Shown one piece after another: positions 26,724 through 35,935 of a stretch of DNA of 64,000 bases. Source of the DNA: Sphingomonas sp. Root720 (GTDB taxonomy: Bacteria > Pseudomonadota > Alphaproteobacteria > Sphingomonadales > Sphingomonadaceae); assembly GCF_001428605.1 (NCBI RefSeq), contig NZ_LMID01000011.1, positions 62,001-126,000 on the forward strand, written 5' to 3'. Made by a program: the position numbers and the translations under genes. The first letter of the stretch is position 1. Each line of letters opens with the position of its first letter. Below the pieces are notes generated by a model that was not told the origin of the DNA, made no database searches, and worked only from the letters and a program-made list of their open reading frames with translations.

Positions 26724-28126
26724 CGCCTTTCTCCTTCGACGCTAGGCGCGGGCGTGATGCCGGCGCTGCGGATCGGTCCCTCGACCGGCTCCGCGCTCTC
26801 CCCGCGCTGGGGCGGCTTGGCCATCAGCTTGAGGATGTACCAGACTCCCACCCCGAACACCGCGAAATAGACGATGATGAACGCGAGCAACGATGCCCCC
26901 ACCGCCGGCGCCGCGAGCGGCGAGGCCGCGTCTGCGGTGCGGAGCAGGCCGTAGACGACATAGGGCTGGCGGCCGACCTCGGTCGTCACCCATCCCGCGA
27001 TCACCGCCACGAAGCCCGCCGGGCCGAGCAGGATGGCCAAGCGGTGGAGCAGCGACCAGTTGTAGAGGTGCCCCGTCGCGCGCGCGAGCAGGCTCAGCAG
27101 GCCGAGACCGAAGATCGCGAAGCCGATGCCGACCATGATGCGGAACGACCAGAAGACGATGCCGACCGGCGGATGTTCGCTCTCGGGGACCGTGTCGAGC
27201 CCGGCCAGCGGTGCGTTCATGTCGTGCTTGAGGATCAGCGATGACATCTTGGGGATCTCGACAGCGTAGTCGACCCGCTTCTCGGCGCTGTTGGGGATGC
27301 CGAACAGGATCAGCGGCGCGCCATCGGGGTGGCTCCTATAATGGCCCTCCATCGCCATCACCTTGACCGGCTGATGCTCGAGCGTGTTGAGCCCGTGCAT
27401 GTCGCCCGCGAGAATCTGGATCGGCGCCACCAGCGCGGCCATCCACATCGCCATCGAGAACATCGTCCGCGCGCCGCGATTGGCGCGATCGCGCAGCAGG
27501 TGCCACCCGCCGACGCCGCCGACGACGAGCGCGGTCGTCAGATAGGCGGCGATCACCGTATGGACGAGCCGATAGGGGAAGCTGGGATTGAAGATGATCG
27601 CCAGCCAGCTCGGACCGGGCACGAACTGGCCGTTCGCGGCGATCTCATGACCGACCGGAGTCTGCATCCAGCTGTTCACCGACAGGATCCAGAAGGCCGA
27701 GATGAAGGTACCGATCGCGACCGCGCAGGTCGCCGCGAAGTGCAGCTTCCGTCCCACTTTGTTGATCCCGAACAGCATGACGCCGAGGAAGCCTGCCTCC
27801 AGGAAGAAGGCGGTCAGCACTTCATAGGCCATGAGCGGACCGATGACCGGCCCCGCCCGGTCGCTGAACACCGACCAGTTGGTGCCGAACTGATAGGACA
27901 TGACGATGCCCGATACGACACCCATCGCGAAGGCGATCGCGAAGATCTTCAGCCAGTAGCGGTAGAGGTTGTCGTAGACCGACCGTCCCGTCTTCAGCCA
28001 CAGCCCCTCGAGCACCATCAGATAGCTGGCGAGCCCGATCGAGAAGGACGGGAAGATGAAGTGGAAACTGACGGTGAAGGCGAACTGGATGCGCGCCAGC
28101 ACCACAGGATCGAAGGCGTCCAGCAT
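26720..28126 (-). CDS. cydA: Cytochrome bd-type ubiquinol oxidase subunit I
   Basis: A 468-residue catalytic subunit: LARIQFAFTVSFHFIFPSFS carries the N-terminal haem ligand His, GRKLHFAATCAVAIGTFISA follows, and the quinol loop (RSHPDGAPLILFGIPNS, LAGLDTVPESEHPPV) is short, as in the cyanide-insensitive CIO type. The quinol is oxidised on the periplasmic side and oxygen reduced to water. The ATG at 28126 is preferred to GTG 28132 because GGGGGAG lies ten bases upstream. That ribosome site is inside a predicted hairpin of the leader. Confidence 0.97.
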   Translation of the reverse strand: MLDAFDPVVLARIQFAFTVSFHFIFPSFSIGLASYLMVLEGLWLKTGRSVYDNLYRYWLKIFAIAFAMGVVSGIVMSYQFGTNWSVFSDRAGPVIGPLMAYEVLTAFFLEAGFLGVMLFGINKVGRKLHFAATCAVAIGTFISAFWILSVNSWMQTPVGHEIAANGQFVPGPSWLAIIFNPSFPYRLVHTVIAAYLTTALVVGGVGGWHLLRDRANRGARTMFSMAMWMAALVAPIQILAGDMHGLNTLEHQPVKVMAMEGHYRSHPDGAPLILFGIPNSAEKRVDYAVEIPKMSSLILKHDMNAPLAGLDTVPESEHPPVGIVFWSFRIMVGIGFAIFGLGLLSLLARATGHLYNWSLLHRLAILLGPAGFVAVIAGWVTTEVGRQPYVVYGLLRTADAASPLAAPAVGASLLAFIIVYFAVFGVGVWYILKLMAKPPQRGESAEPVEGPIRSAGITPAPSVEGERR

Positions 28127-28194
28127 CGGCACGATGCTCCCCCTTTTTGCGGGGGCGGATCAGGTTCGGGCCGTCCCCGAGTCGATGCTATCCG
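28127..28194 (-). promoter_or_regulatory. Structured 5' leader of cydA with hidden ribosome site
   Basis: Read on the minus strand, CGGAT/ATCCG close a stem that contains a TCGGG-N5-CCCGA hairpin and the string CGAACCTGATCCG; next comes CCCCC-GCAAAAA-GGGGG, which buries the GGGGGAG ribosome site of cydA. CGAACCTGATCCG resembles part of the TPP riboswitch core, but the GCTGAGA part is absent, so I do not call a known class. Confidence 0.4.
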
Positions 28195-28359
28195 GCGGCT
28201 GCCGGCACGCCGCGCGCTATATCAACTTTTGACGGCCATGCAGGAAAAATCGTGTCCATTCGTATATTTCCCGAGCCGTTCCGGCAACTTCACGAAGGAT
28301 TCCGGGCCGGCGGTACCAATGCGATTGCGCGCGTCTTCCCGGCGACCTAATCCCGGCCC

Positions 28360-29130
28360 ATGACGACCGACGCCTCCCTCTCGCTCATCCCGCTCGCCGG
28401 CGTGCCCCTGATCGAGGAGGGCGCCGACCTCGCCTCGGTGGTGCTCGCCGCGCTGGAGGCCAGCGGCCGCAGGCTGGCCGACGGCGACATCGTCGTCCTC
28501 GCTCAGAAGATCGTGTCCAAGGCCGAGGGGCGGATGATCGCGCTGTCGGGCGTCACCGCATCGACCCAGGCGATCGACATCGCCCGACAGGTCGACAAGG
28601 ATCCGCGCCTCGTCGAGCTGATCCTGTCCGAGGCCAAGGAGGTGATGCGGGTCCGCAAGGGCGTACTGATCGTTCGCCACCGGCTCGGCCTGGTCCTCGC
28701 CAACGCCGGGATCGACCAGTCGAACATCGACCAGGGCGACGAGGCGCGCGCGCTGCTCCTCCCCGTCGATCCCGACGCCAGCGCCAGCGCGCTGCGCGAC
28801 ACGCTCGTCGAACGCAGCGGCGCCGATGTCGCGGTGCTGATCATCGACAGCCTCGGCCGCGCCTGGCGGACCGGCACCGTCGGCACCGCGATCGGCATCG
28901 CCGGCATGCCCGGCCTCGTCGACCTGCGTGGGCGCGAGGACCTGCACGGCCGGCGGCTGGAAACCAGCGAACTCGGACTGGCGGACGAGGTGGCCGCCGC
29001 CGCCTCGCTGATCATGGGACAGGCCGACGAGGGCCGTCCGATCGTGATTGTCCGCGGGGTCGGCTACGACCGGCGCGACGGCAGCGCCGCCGAGTTGATC
29101 CGCCCGCGCCACATGGACCTGTTCGCATGA
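28360..29130 (+). CDS. cofE: Coenzyme F420-0:L-glutamate ligase
   Basis: A 256-residue single-domain CofE that adds glutamates to F420-0. Visible family features are the N-terminal [40 protein letters not shown], a [20 protein letters not shown] stretch and [19 protein letters not shown]. It lacks the extra FMN/nitroreductase domain found in actinobacterial FbiB. Its stop overlaps the cofD start (ATGA), giving a cofE-cofD-cofC operon. Confidence 0.93.
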   Translation: MTTDASLSLIPLAGVPLIEEGADLASVVLAALEASGRRLADGDIVVLAQKIVSKAEGRMIALSGVTASTQAIDIARQVDKDPRLVELILSEAKEVMRVRKGVLIVRHRLGLVLANAGIDQSNIDQGDEARALLLPVDPDASASALRDTLVERSGADVAVLIIDSLGRAWRTGTVGTAIGIAGMPGLVDLRGREDLHGRRLETSELGLADEVAAAASLIMGQADEGRPIVIVRGVGYDRRDGSAAELIRPRHMDLFA

Positions 29131-30050
29131 TCCTCGCGCTGGCGGGCGGCGTCGGCGGGGCCCGGCTGGCACGGGGGCTGGCGGCCATCCTGCCCGCCGA
29201 CGGGCTGACGGTCGCCGTCAACACCGGCGACGATTTCGAACATCTCGGCCTGCTCGTCTGCCCAGACATCGACACGGTTTGCTACACGCTGGCGGGGATC
29301 AACAACACGGCACAGGGCTGGGGGCTGGAGGGAGAGAGCTGGTCCTTCATGGACGCGCTCGGCAAGCTCGGCGGCGAGGCATGGTTCAACCTCGGCGACC
29401 GCGACCTCGCGACCCATGTGCTGCGCACCGCCATGATCGGGCGGCACGACCTGTCGGAGATCACCGCCCTGCTCGCTGCGCGGATGGGAATCGTCCACCG
29501 CATCGTCCCGATGAGCGACCAGCGCGTGCGGACGATCGTCGATACCGACGAAGGCGCATTGCCCTTCCAGCATTATTTCGTCCGCCGCCGGGCTGAGCCC
29601 CGCTTCCGGGGGATCGGTTTCGAGGGGATCGACGAAGCCCGGCCCTCCGCCGGCCTGCTCGCCGCGATCGACGATCCGGCGCTGGAGGCGATCATCCTCT
29701 GCCCCTCCAACCCGGTTCTGAGCATCACGCCGATCCTCGCACTGCCCGGCCTCCGCGACAGGCTGACCGGGCGCAAGGTCCCGATCGTCGCGGTCTCGCC
29801 CTTCATCGGCGGACGGGCGATCAAGGGCCCCGCCGCCAAGATCATGGACGAGATCGGCATCGCCACCACCCCGGCGGGGCTCGCCGCTTATTTTAACGGC
29901 CTGCTCGACGGTATCGTCATCGACCGGACCGATGCCGGGGAAGTAGCCGGAGGCGTCGCTCTCCACGTCACCGACACGCTGATGCGCGATATCGACGACC
30001 AGCGGCGGCTCGCCATGGAAACGCTCGCCTTCGCGCGCAGCCTGGGCTGA
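29127..30050 (+). CDS. cofD: 2-phospho-L-lactate (or related) transferase CofD
   Basis: A 307-residue enzyme that joins the activated three-carbon acid to FO to form (dehydro)F420-0. The N-terminal GG-loop [50 protein letters not shown] and [17 protein letters not shown] match CofD. Which acid is used (phospholactate, phosphoenolpyruvate or 3-phosphoglycerate) cannot be told from sequence alone. It overlaps both neighbours. Confidence 0.95.
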   Translation: MILALAGGVGGARLARGLAAILPADGLTVAVNTGDDFEHLGLLVCPDIDTVCYTLAGINNTAQGWGLEGESWSFMDALGKLGGEAWFNLGDRDLATHVLRTAMIGRHDLSEITALLAARMGIVHRIVPMSDQRVRTIVDTDEGALPFQHYFVRRRAEPRFRGIGFEGIDEARPSAGLLAAIDDPALEAIILCPSNPVLSITPILALPGLRDRLTGRKVPIVAVSPFIGGRAIKGPAAKIMDEIGIATTPAGLAAYFNGLLDGIVIDRTDAGEVAGGVALHVTDTLMRDIDDQRRLAMETLAFARSLG

Positions 30051-30640
30051 TGGGCTGCCATCTTCTCCTCGCCGTGCGTCCGCCCGAAGAAGGAAAGAGC
30101 CGGCTCGCCGAGACGCTCGATCACTCGAAAAGAATCGAACTGAATTTCAATATGTTCCGACATAGTCTGAAAGTCGGAAGAGAACTCTTCCGCGCCGACA
30201 GGATCATCGTCGTCAGCCGGTCTCCGGCGCTTCTCGACGAGGCCCGCGCGCTCGGGGCCCAAGCCCTTGCCGAGGCCGGAAACGATCTCAACGCCGCGCT
30301 GGAACAGGCCACGCGCCATGCGATCGAGCGGGGCGCGGAAGCCTTGCTGTCGTTGAGCAGCGACCTGCCCGCGCTAACGGCGGACGATGTCCAGGCGCTG
30401 CTCGACGCGCCGACCGCCATCGCGATCGCCACCGACCGCCTGCGTCAGGGCACCAACGGCCTGCGGATGCGTCCGGCGGGGGCGATCCGCTTTCGCTATG
30501 GCGAAGGCAGCCTCGCCGCGCATCTCGCCGCGGCGCGAGCGGCGGGGCTGGAGGCGACGGTCGTCGAACGGCCAGGCCTCGCGAACGATATCGATACGCC
30601 CGCCGACCTGGCCGAACTGCGATCCGACCGTAGATCCTGA
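30050..30640 (+). CDS. cofC: 2-phospho-L-lactate guanylyltransferase-like CofC
   Basis: A 196-residue nucleotidyltransferase that activates a three-carbon phospho-acid with GTP for CofD. Features are KSRLAETLDHSKR near the N terminus, IIVVSRSPALLDEARALGAQ, the LSSDLPALTADDV metal site, and NDIDTPADLAEL. The ATG overlaps the cofD stop (TGATG). Codons 24-47 are markedly AT-richer than the rest of the operon. The stop directly meets the convergent pepA stop. Confidence 0.92.
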   Translation: MGCHLLLAVRPPEEGKSRLAETLDHSKRIELNFNMFRHSLKVGRELFRADRIIVVSRSPALLDEARALGAQALAEAGNDLNAALEQATRHAIERGAEALLSLSSDLPALTADDVQALLDAPTAIAIATDRLRQGTNGLRMRPAGAIRFRYGEGSLAAHLAAARAAGLEATVVERPGLANDIDTPADLAELRSDRRS

Positions 30641-32110
30641 CTATTTCTCGAAATTGTCGGCAACGAAGCGATCGAGCAGACGCACGCCGAAACCGGTCGC
30701 GCCCTTGTCCCAGGTCGCCCCGGGCTTGGAGGCCCAGACCATGCCGGCGATGTCGAGATGCGCCCAGCGGACATCTTCGTCGACATAGCGCTTGAGGAAC
30801 TGCGCAGCGGTGATCGAGCCGCCTTCGCGCGGACCGACATTCTTCATGTCGGCGATCGGCGAGTCGATCAGCTTGTCATAGGGATCGCCGAGCGGCATCC
30901 GCCACAGCTTGTCGCCGACCGCGCTGCCGGCGGCCGACAGCTGGTCCGCGAGCACGTCGTCATTGGCGAACATGCCGCCATATTCGTGACCGAGCGAGAT
31001 CACCATCGCGCCGGTCAGGGTGGCGAGGTCGACGATCGTCTTGGGCTTGTGGGTCCGCTGCACCCAGGTCAGCGCATCGCATAGGACGAGGCGGCCTTCC
31101 GCATCGGTGTTGATCACCTCGATCGTCTGTCCGGACATCGAGGTCACCACGTCACCCGGCCGCTGCGCATTGCCGTCGGGCATGTTCTCGACGAGGCCGC
31201 AGACGCCGATGACGTGCGCCTTCGCCTTGCGCAGCGCCAGCGCCTTCATCGTCCCCGCGACGGCCCCTGCGCCGCCCATGTCCCACTTCATGTCCTCCAT
31301 ACCGGCGGCGGGCTTCAGCGAAATGCCGCCGGTATCGAAGGTGACGCCCTTGCCGACCAGCGCGATCGGCGGCTCGGCGCCGGCGGTGCCGTCCCAGGTC
31401 ATCACGAGCAGCCGGGGCGGACGAGCCGATCCCTGCGAGACGCCGAGCAGCGCGCCCATGCCGAGCGCCGCCATCGCCTCCTGGTCGAGCACCTCGATCT
31501 TCACGCCCATATCGGCGAGCGGACGGCAGCGTTCGACGAAGCTTTCCGGATAGACGATGTTGGCCGGCTCGGCGACCAGCGTGCGGGCGAACATCACACC
31601 CTCGGCAACCGCCTCGCGGTTCTTCCAGGCAGCCGCGGCGCCGGCGCCGCCACCGACGATGACGATCTCCTCGAGCGACGGACGCTGCTTGGCATCGAGC
31701 TTCGTGCGATAGGCGTCGTGCCGCCAGCTGCGCAGCACCGCGCCAAACGCCAGCGCGGCGGCGGCATCGGCCGCCTTGTCGCCAGCGACGGCTGACATGT
31801 CCACGACCAGCACGGTCTCGCCCGAGGTCAGCAGCCGGGCCGCGAGTGCCGCGCCCGCGCGCTCGAAATCATTCTTGGCACCGATGCCGACGAGCAGCAG
31901 GCGCCGGTTCGACGCATCGGTTTCGCCGAAGAATTCGACGACCGCGCCATTCTCGCCGTCGAAGCGGTTGGCCTGGGCCGCAGCCCGCGCCAGGGCCTGG
32001 GTCGCCTCGGGCAACGCGGCGAGGCCGGCACCGCCGACCGTGGCGGGTGCGACCACGATCGCGAGGGCATGGGCCTGGGCGGGCCGGCTGTCGACAAAGC
32101 TGATGCGCAT
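30641..32110 (-). CDS. pepA: Leucyl aminopeptidase (M17 family)
   Basis: A 489-residue cytosolic two-metal aminopeptidase. The catalytic domain has VGKGVTFDTGGISLKPAAGM (metal and Lys ligands), MKWDMGGAGAVAGTM and the signature NTDAEGRLVL. The ATG at 32110 is chosen because AAGGAAG lies nine bases upstream; an in-frame start at 32143 lacks this. It is divergent from lptD. Confidence 0.96.
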   Translation of the reverse strand: MRISFVDSRPAQAHALAIVVAPATVGGAGLAALPEATQALARAAAQANRFDGENGAVVEFFGETDASNRRLLLVGIGAKNDFERAGAALAARLLTSGETVLVVDMSAVAGDKAADAAAALAFGAVLRSWRHDAYRTKLDAKQRPSLEEIVIVGGGAGAAAAWKNREAVAEGVMFARTLVAEPANIVYPESFVERCRPLADMGVKIEVLDQEAMAALGMGALLGVSQGSARPPRLLVMTWDGTAGAEPPIALVGKGVTFDTGGISLKPAAGMEDMKWDMGGAGAVAGTMKALALRKAKAHVIGVCGLVENMPDGNAQRPGDVVTSMSGQTIEVINTDAEGRLVLCDALTWVQRTHKPKTIVDLATLTGAMVISLGHEYGGMFANDDVLADQLSAAGSAVGDKLWRMPLGDPYDKLIDSPIADMKNVGPREGGSITAAQFLKRYVDEDVRWAHLDIAGMVWASKPGATWDKGATGFGVRLLDRFVADNFEK

Positions 32111-32267
32111 CGGGGAAAGCTTCCTTATTGTGTCGGCTCCCATCTAGGGCGAGCAACCGTGCGTCGCAACGGGGGTTCGCCAGAGGATTGCAGCCGGGCC
32201 CCGGGTGCGATAGGCGGCGCGGACGCGCTGTCCGGGTGATCCGCCCGCGTGCGTCATAAGGGGTAGT

Positions 32268-34514
32268 GTGAAGAAGCCGATCCTCATCCTCCTGGCGACG
32301 ACGCTCCCCCTGCCCTTCGCAGGTGCACAGCTTCGCGCGCAGAACCTCGCGACGCCGGCGGCCGGGCCTCCGCTCCAGGGCGACGCCCCCACACCGTCGA
32401 ACGAGGAGGAAGTCACCTTCGCGGCCGATACGCTGACCTATGACGACAATGCGGAGATCGTTACCGCGACCGGCAATGTCCGCATGATGCGGCAGGGCGA
32501 CCGCCTGCGCGCCGACAAGGTCGCGTGGAACCAGAAGACCGGCATGGTCCAGGCCGAGGGCAATGTCGCGGTCGTCAACTCCAGCAACGACACGGTGTAT
32601 GGCGACTCGGTCGAGCTGGCCGATTCGCTGCGCGACGGCGTGATCGAGAATCTTCTTCTGGTTCTCAACGACGGTGGCCGCCTCGCCGCCATCCACGGGG
32701 TGCGCCGCAACGAGGTCACCACGCTCGACAAGGCGGTCTATACGCCGTGCGCGGTCATGGACGACAAGGGCTGTCCCAAGGAGCCGATCTGGAAGATCAG
32801 CGCGGTCCGGGTGGTCCATGATCCGAACAAGCATCGGATCAGCTACGACGGGGCGCGTATCAGCTTCCTCGGCGCGCCGATCCTGTGGCTGCCCGGGCTG
32901 TCGCATCCCGACGGCAGCGGCGGCGGCGGTTCGGGCCTGCTGCTGCCCGACATCAAATATAGCCGGGTCAACGGCGCCGAACTCGGCCTGCCCTATTATT
33001 TCCAGCTCGCGCCCAACCGCGACCTGACGATCACCCCGCATGTCTACACCAAGGTCCTGCCGGCGATCGAAGCGCAATATCGCGCGCTGACCGACAACGG
33101 CGCCTGGCAGGCGGCGGGCATGCTGACCTACAGCTCGCGCTTCGCGGCGACCACCGGCACCACGCCGGCGCCGAATGGCAACAAGGACATCCGCGGCTAT
33201 ATCGACGCCAATGGCCGCTTCCAGTTCGGCCCGGACTGGACGCTGTCGGGTTCCATCCGCGGCACCAGCGACCGTACCTTCCTGCGCCGCTACGACATTT
33301 CGCGCGACGATCGGCTGCGGAACCAGATCCAGGCCGAGCGGATTACCGAGAACAGCTATCTGTCGATCAAGGGCTGGGCGGTACAGACCCTCAGGACCAA
33401 CGACAAGCAGGGCCAGCAGCCGATCGCCCTGCCCGCGATCGACTATCGGCTGCGCATGGCGGATCCCTGGGTCGGCGGCATGCTCAGTATCCAGGCCAAC
33501 AGCCTCGCCCTGCTTCGCACCGACGGCCAGGATACCCAGCGCGCTTTCGCCGCCGTGCAGTGGGACATGCGCCGCTACACCCCGCTCGGCCAGGAATTCA
33601 CCCTCACCGCCTATGGCCGCGGCGATCTCTACCACACCGATCAGGTCGGGCGGACGACGACGATCATCTATCGCGGCGATCCGGGCTGGACGACGCGCGG
33701 CATCGCAGCTCTCGCGGCCGACATGCGCTGGCCCTTCATCGGCGAATTCCTCGGCGGCTCGCAACGGATCACCCCGCGCGTCCAGATCGTCGCCAGCCCG
33801 AAGACCCGCAATCTCAGCATCCCGAACGAGGACGCCCGTTCGATCGATCTCGAGGATTCCAACCTCTTCGCGCTCAATCGATTCTCGGGCTACGACCGCT
33901 GGGAAGACGGCAGCCGCATCACCTACGGCGCCGAATGGGCGGTCGACCTGCCCGGCATCTCGTTCAACACGGTGATCGGCCAGAGCTACCGCCTTACGGA
34001 CAAGCCGACCCTACTGCCGGTCGGAACCGGATTGTCCGAACGGCTGTCGGACATCGTCGGCCGCACCACCGTCAAATATGGCCGCTTCCTCGAGTTCACG
34101 CATCGCTTCCGGCTCGACAAGGATAATTTCGCGATCCACCGGAACGAGATCGACGCGACCATCGGCACCCGCCGCACCTATGCGACGATCGGATATCTGA
34201 AACTCAACCGCGACATAGCCGCGACGATCGAGGACCTGCGCGACCGCGAGGAGGTCCGGCTGGGCGCTCGCGTGCAGATCGCCCGCTACTGGTCGATCTT
34301 CGGTTCGACCGTCATCGACCTGACCGGGCGGCGCGAAGACCCGCTGACATTGTCCGACGGCTATCAGCCGATTCGGCACCGTCTCGGCATCCTCTACGAC
34401 GACGACTGCATCGAACTTGGCGTCACCTGGCGCCGCGAATATGACGCGATCGGCGATGCCCGGCGCGGAAATACCTTCCTGTTGCGACTGGCGCTCAAGA
34501 ATTTGGGCCGCTAA
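32268..34514 (+). CDS. lptD: LPS-assembly protein LptD
   Basis: A 748-residue outer membrane protein that, with LptE, inserts LPS into the outer leaflet. It has a signal peptide (1-25), an OstA/LptA-like periplasmic domain (about 48-150, FAADTLTYDDNAEIVTATGN), and a large LptD barrel ending RLALKNLGR. Cys residues in YTPCAVMDDKGCPKEP and YDDDCIELG could form the inter-domain disulphides known in E. coli. The GTG start has GGGGTAG upstream. It heads a lptD-surA-pdxA-rsmA operon as in enterobacteria. Confidence 0.96.
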   Translation: MKKPILILLATTLPLPFAGAQLRAQNLATPAAGPPLQGDAPTPSNEEEVTFAADTLTYDDNAEIVTATGNVRMMRQGDRLRADKVAWNQKTGMVQAEGNVAVVNSSNDTVYGDSVELADSLRDGVIENLLLVLNDGGRLAAIHGVRRNEVTTLDKAVYTPCAVMDDKGCPKEPIWKISAVRVVHDPNKHRISYDGARISFLGAPILWLPGLSHPDGSGGGGSGLLLPDIKYSRVNGAELGLPYYFQLAPNRDLTITPHVYTKVLPAIEAQYRALTDNGAWQAAGMLTYSSRFAATTGTTPAPNGNKDIRGYIDANGRFQFGPDWTLSGSIRGTSDRTFLRRYDISRDDRLRNQIQAERITENSYLSIKGWAVQTLRTNDKQGQQPIALPAIDYRLRMADPWVGGMLSIQANSLALLRTDGQDTQRAFAAVQWDMRRYTPLGQEFTLTAYGRGDLYHTDQVGRTTTIIYRGDPGWTTRGIAALAADMRWPFIGEFLGGSQRITPRVQIVASPKTRNLSIPNEDARSIDLEDSNLFALNRFSGYDRWEDGSRITYGAEWAVDLPGISFNTVIGQSYRLTDKPTLLPVGTGLSERLSDIVGRTTVKYGRFLEFTHRFRLDKDNFAIHRNEIDATIGTRRTYATIGYLKLNRDIAATIEDLRDREEVRLGARVQIARYWSIFGSTVIDLTGRREDPLTLSDGYQPIRHRLGILYDDDCIELGVTWRREYDAIGDARRGNTFLLRLALKNLGR

Positions 34515-34575
34515 GCCTGCATTCAGCGGGCGCGTGCCAGGGAAAGCTCTCTGGCCAGATTGAGGATGTGACTAG

Positions 34576-35931
34576 GTGCGTGGACTGATGCTGAGGCGGG
34601 GCGGCTTTTGGATGGCGGCGGCAGCCGGGGCGATTGCCCTGGCGGCGCCGATCATCGGCCAGACGGTCATGGACGATGAGGAGGATGTCTCCGGCGGCCT
34701 CAACATCCCGAAGGATATCACCGTCTTCGGCAACAAGGACCCGAACGTCCGGACCGCGACGGCGATCGTCAACGGTACGATCATCACGCAGACCGACGTC
34801 GAACAGCGCCTCGCACTGGTGGTCGCGGCCAATGGCGGCCGCATCGCCGACGAGGAGCGTGAGCGTCTGCGCCTGCAGGTGCTGCGCAACCTGATCGACG
34901 AGACCCTGCAGATCCAGGAGGCGACCGCCCAGAAGGTCGAGGTGTCGCCCGAGGAAGTGCAGCAGACCTATGACCGGGTCGCGACCAATTTCCGCAAGTC
35001 CCCCAAGGAGTTCGCCGCCTTCCTTCACGAGAAGGGATCGTCCGAGGCCTCGATCAAGCGGCAGATCGAAGGCGAGGCCGCCTGGCGGCGCGTGCTCAGC
35101 CGCAAGGTCGAACCCTTCGTCGCGGTCAGCGAGGAAGAGGTCAACGCGATCATCGCCCGCCTCAAGGCCTCCAAGGGCGCCAACGAATATCATGTCGGCG
35201 AAATCTTCCTGTCCTCGACGCCGGAGACGATGAACGAGGCGAGCGCCAATGCCGAGCGGATCATCGACCAGATCCGCCGCGGCGCGTCCTTCGCGGCCTA
35301 TGCGCGGCAATTCTCCGAGGCGTCGACCGCGGCGGTGGGCGGTGACCTCGGCTGGGTCCGTGCCGAGCAGCTCCCCGAACAGCTCTCCTCGGTCGTCAAC
35401 CAGCTCCAGGCCGGCCAGATCAGCCAGCCCGTCGCGATTCCGGGCGGCTATTCGATCCTCCTGCTGATCGACAAGCGGCAGGTGCTGGGCACCGACCCGC
35501 GCGATGCGTCGCTGCTGCTGAAGCAGATCACCGTCAACTTCCCGCCGGGCATAACTCAGGCGCAGGCCACCCCCAAGGTCGAGGCTTTCGCCAAGGCGCT
35601 CGAACAGATCAAGGGCTGCGGCAACGCCAATGAAGTCGCCGCCAGCATCGGTGCCGAGATCGTCAACAACGACCAGATGAAGATCCGCGACCTGCCACCG
35701 CAGCTCCAGGACGTGATGCTCGGCCTCCAGATCGGCCAGGCCACCCCGCCCTTCGGATCGTTGCGCGACGGCATCCGCGCGCTGATCCTGTGCGGACGCG
35801 ACGATCCGGCGCCGACCTCTGGCCCGTCGTTCGAGCAGATCCAGTCGCAGATCGAGCAGGAACGCGTCAATCGCCGCGCCCAGCGCTACCTGCGCGACCT
35901 GCGCCGCGACGCCGTTATCGAATATCGATGA
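34576..35931 (+). CDS. surA: Periplasmic chaperone/peptidyl-prolyl isomerase SurA
   Basis: A 451-residue periplasmic protein with a signal peptide (to about residue 29), a SurA N-terminal chaperone domain (TAIVNGTIITQTDVEQRLAL, LIDETLQIQEA), one clear parvulin domain (EYHVGEIFLS ... GGDLGWVRAEQLPEQL ... PVAIPGGYSILLLID) and a degenerate second one. SurA escorts outer membrane proteins such as LptD, the upstream gene product. The GTG at 34576 is taken as start; ATG 34588 is also possible. Confidence 0.93.
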   Translation: MRGLMLRRGGFWMAAAAGAIALAAPIIGQTVMDDEEDVSGGLNIPKDITVFGNKDPNVRTATAIVNGTIITQTDVEQRLALVVAANGGRIADEERERLRLQVLRNLIDETLQIQEATAQKVEVSPEEVQQTYDRVATNFRKSPKEFAAFLHEKGSSEASIKRQIEGEAAWRRVLSRKVEPFVAVSEEEVNAIIARLKASKGANEYHVGEIFLSSTPETMNEASANAERIIDQIRRGASFAAYARQFSEASTAAVGGDLGWVRAEQLPEQLSSVVNQLQAGQISQPVAIPGGYSILLLIDKRQVLGTDPRDASLLLKQITVNFPPGITQAQATPKVEAFAKALEQIKGCGNANEVAASIGAEIVNNDQMKIRDLPPQLQDVMLGLQIGQATPPFGSLRDGIRALILCGRDDPAPTSGPSFEQIQSQIEQERVNRRAQRYLRDLRRDAVIEYR

Positions 35932-35935
35932 GGCG

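Noticed and set aside
28127-28215. A complete TPP or guanidine-II riboswitch before cydA
   Set aside because: Only a CCTGATC-like string is present; the GCTGAGA box and the second arm of TPP are missing, and only one hairpin has an ACGG-like loop, so guanidine-II is not met.
31869-33764. A 631-codon minus-strand frame opposite lptD
   Set aside because: Shadow of lptD; it also runs through the divergent promoter region into pepA.
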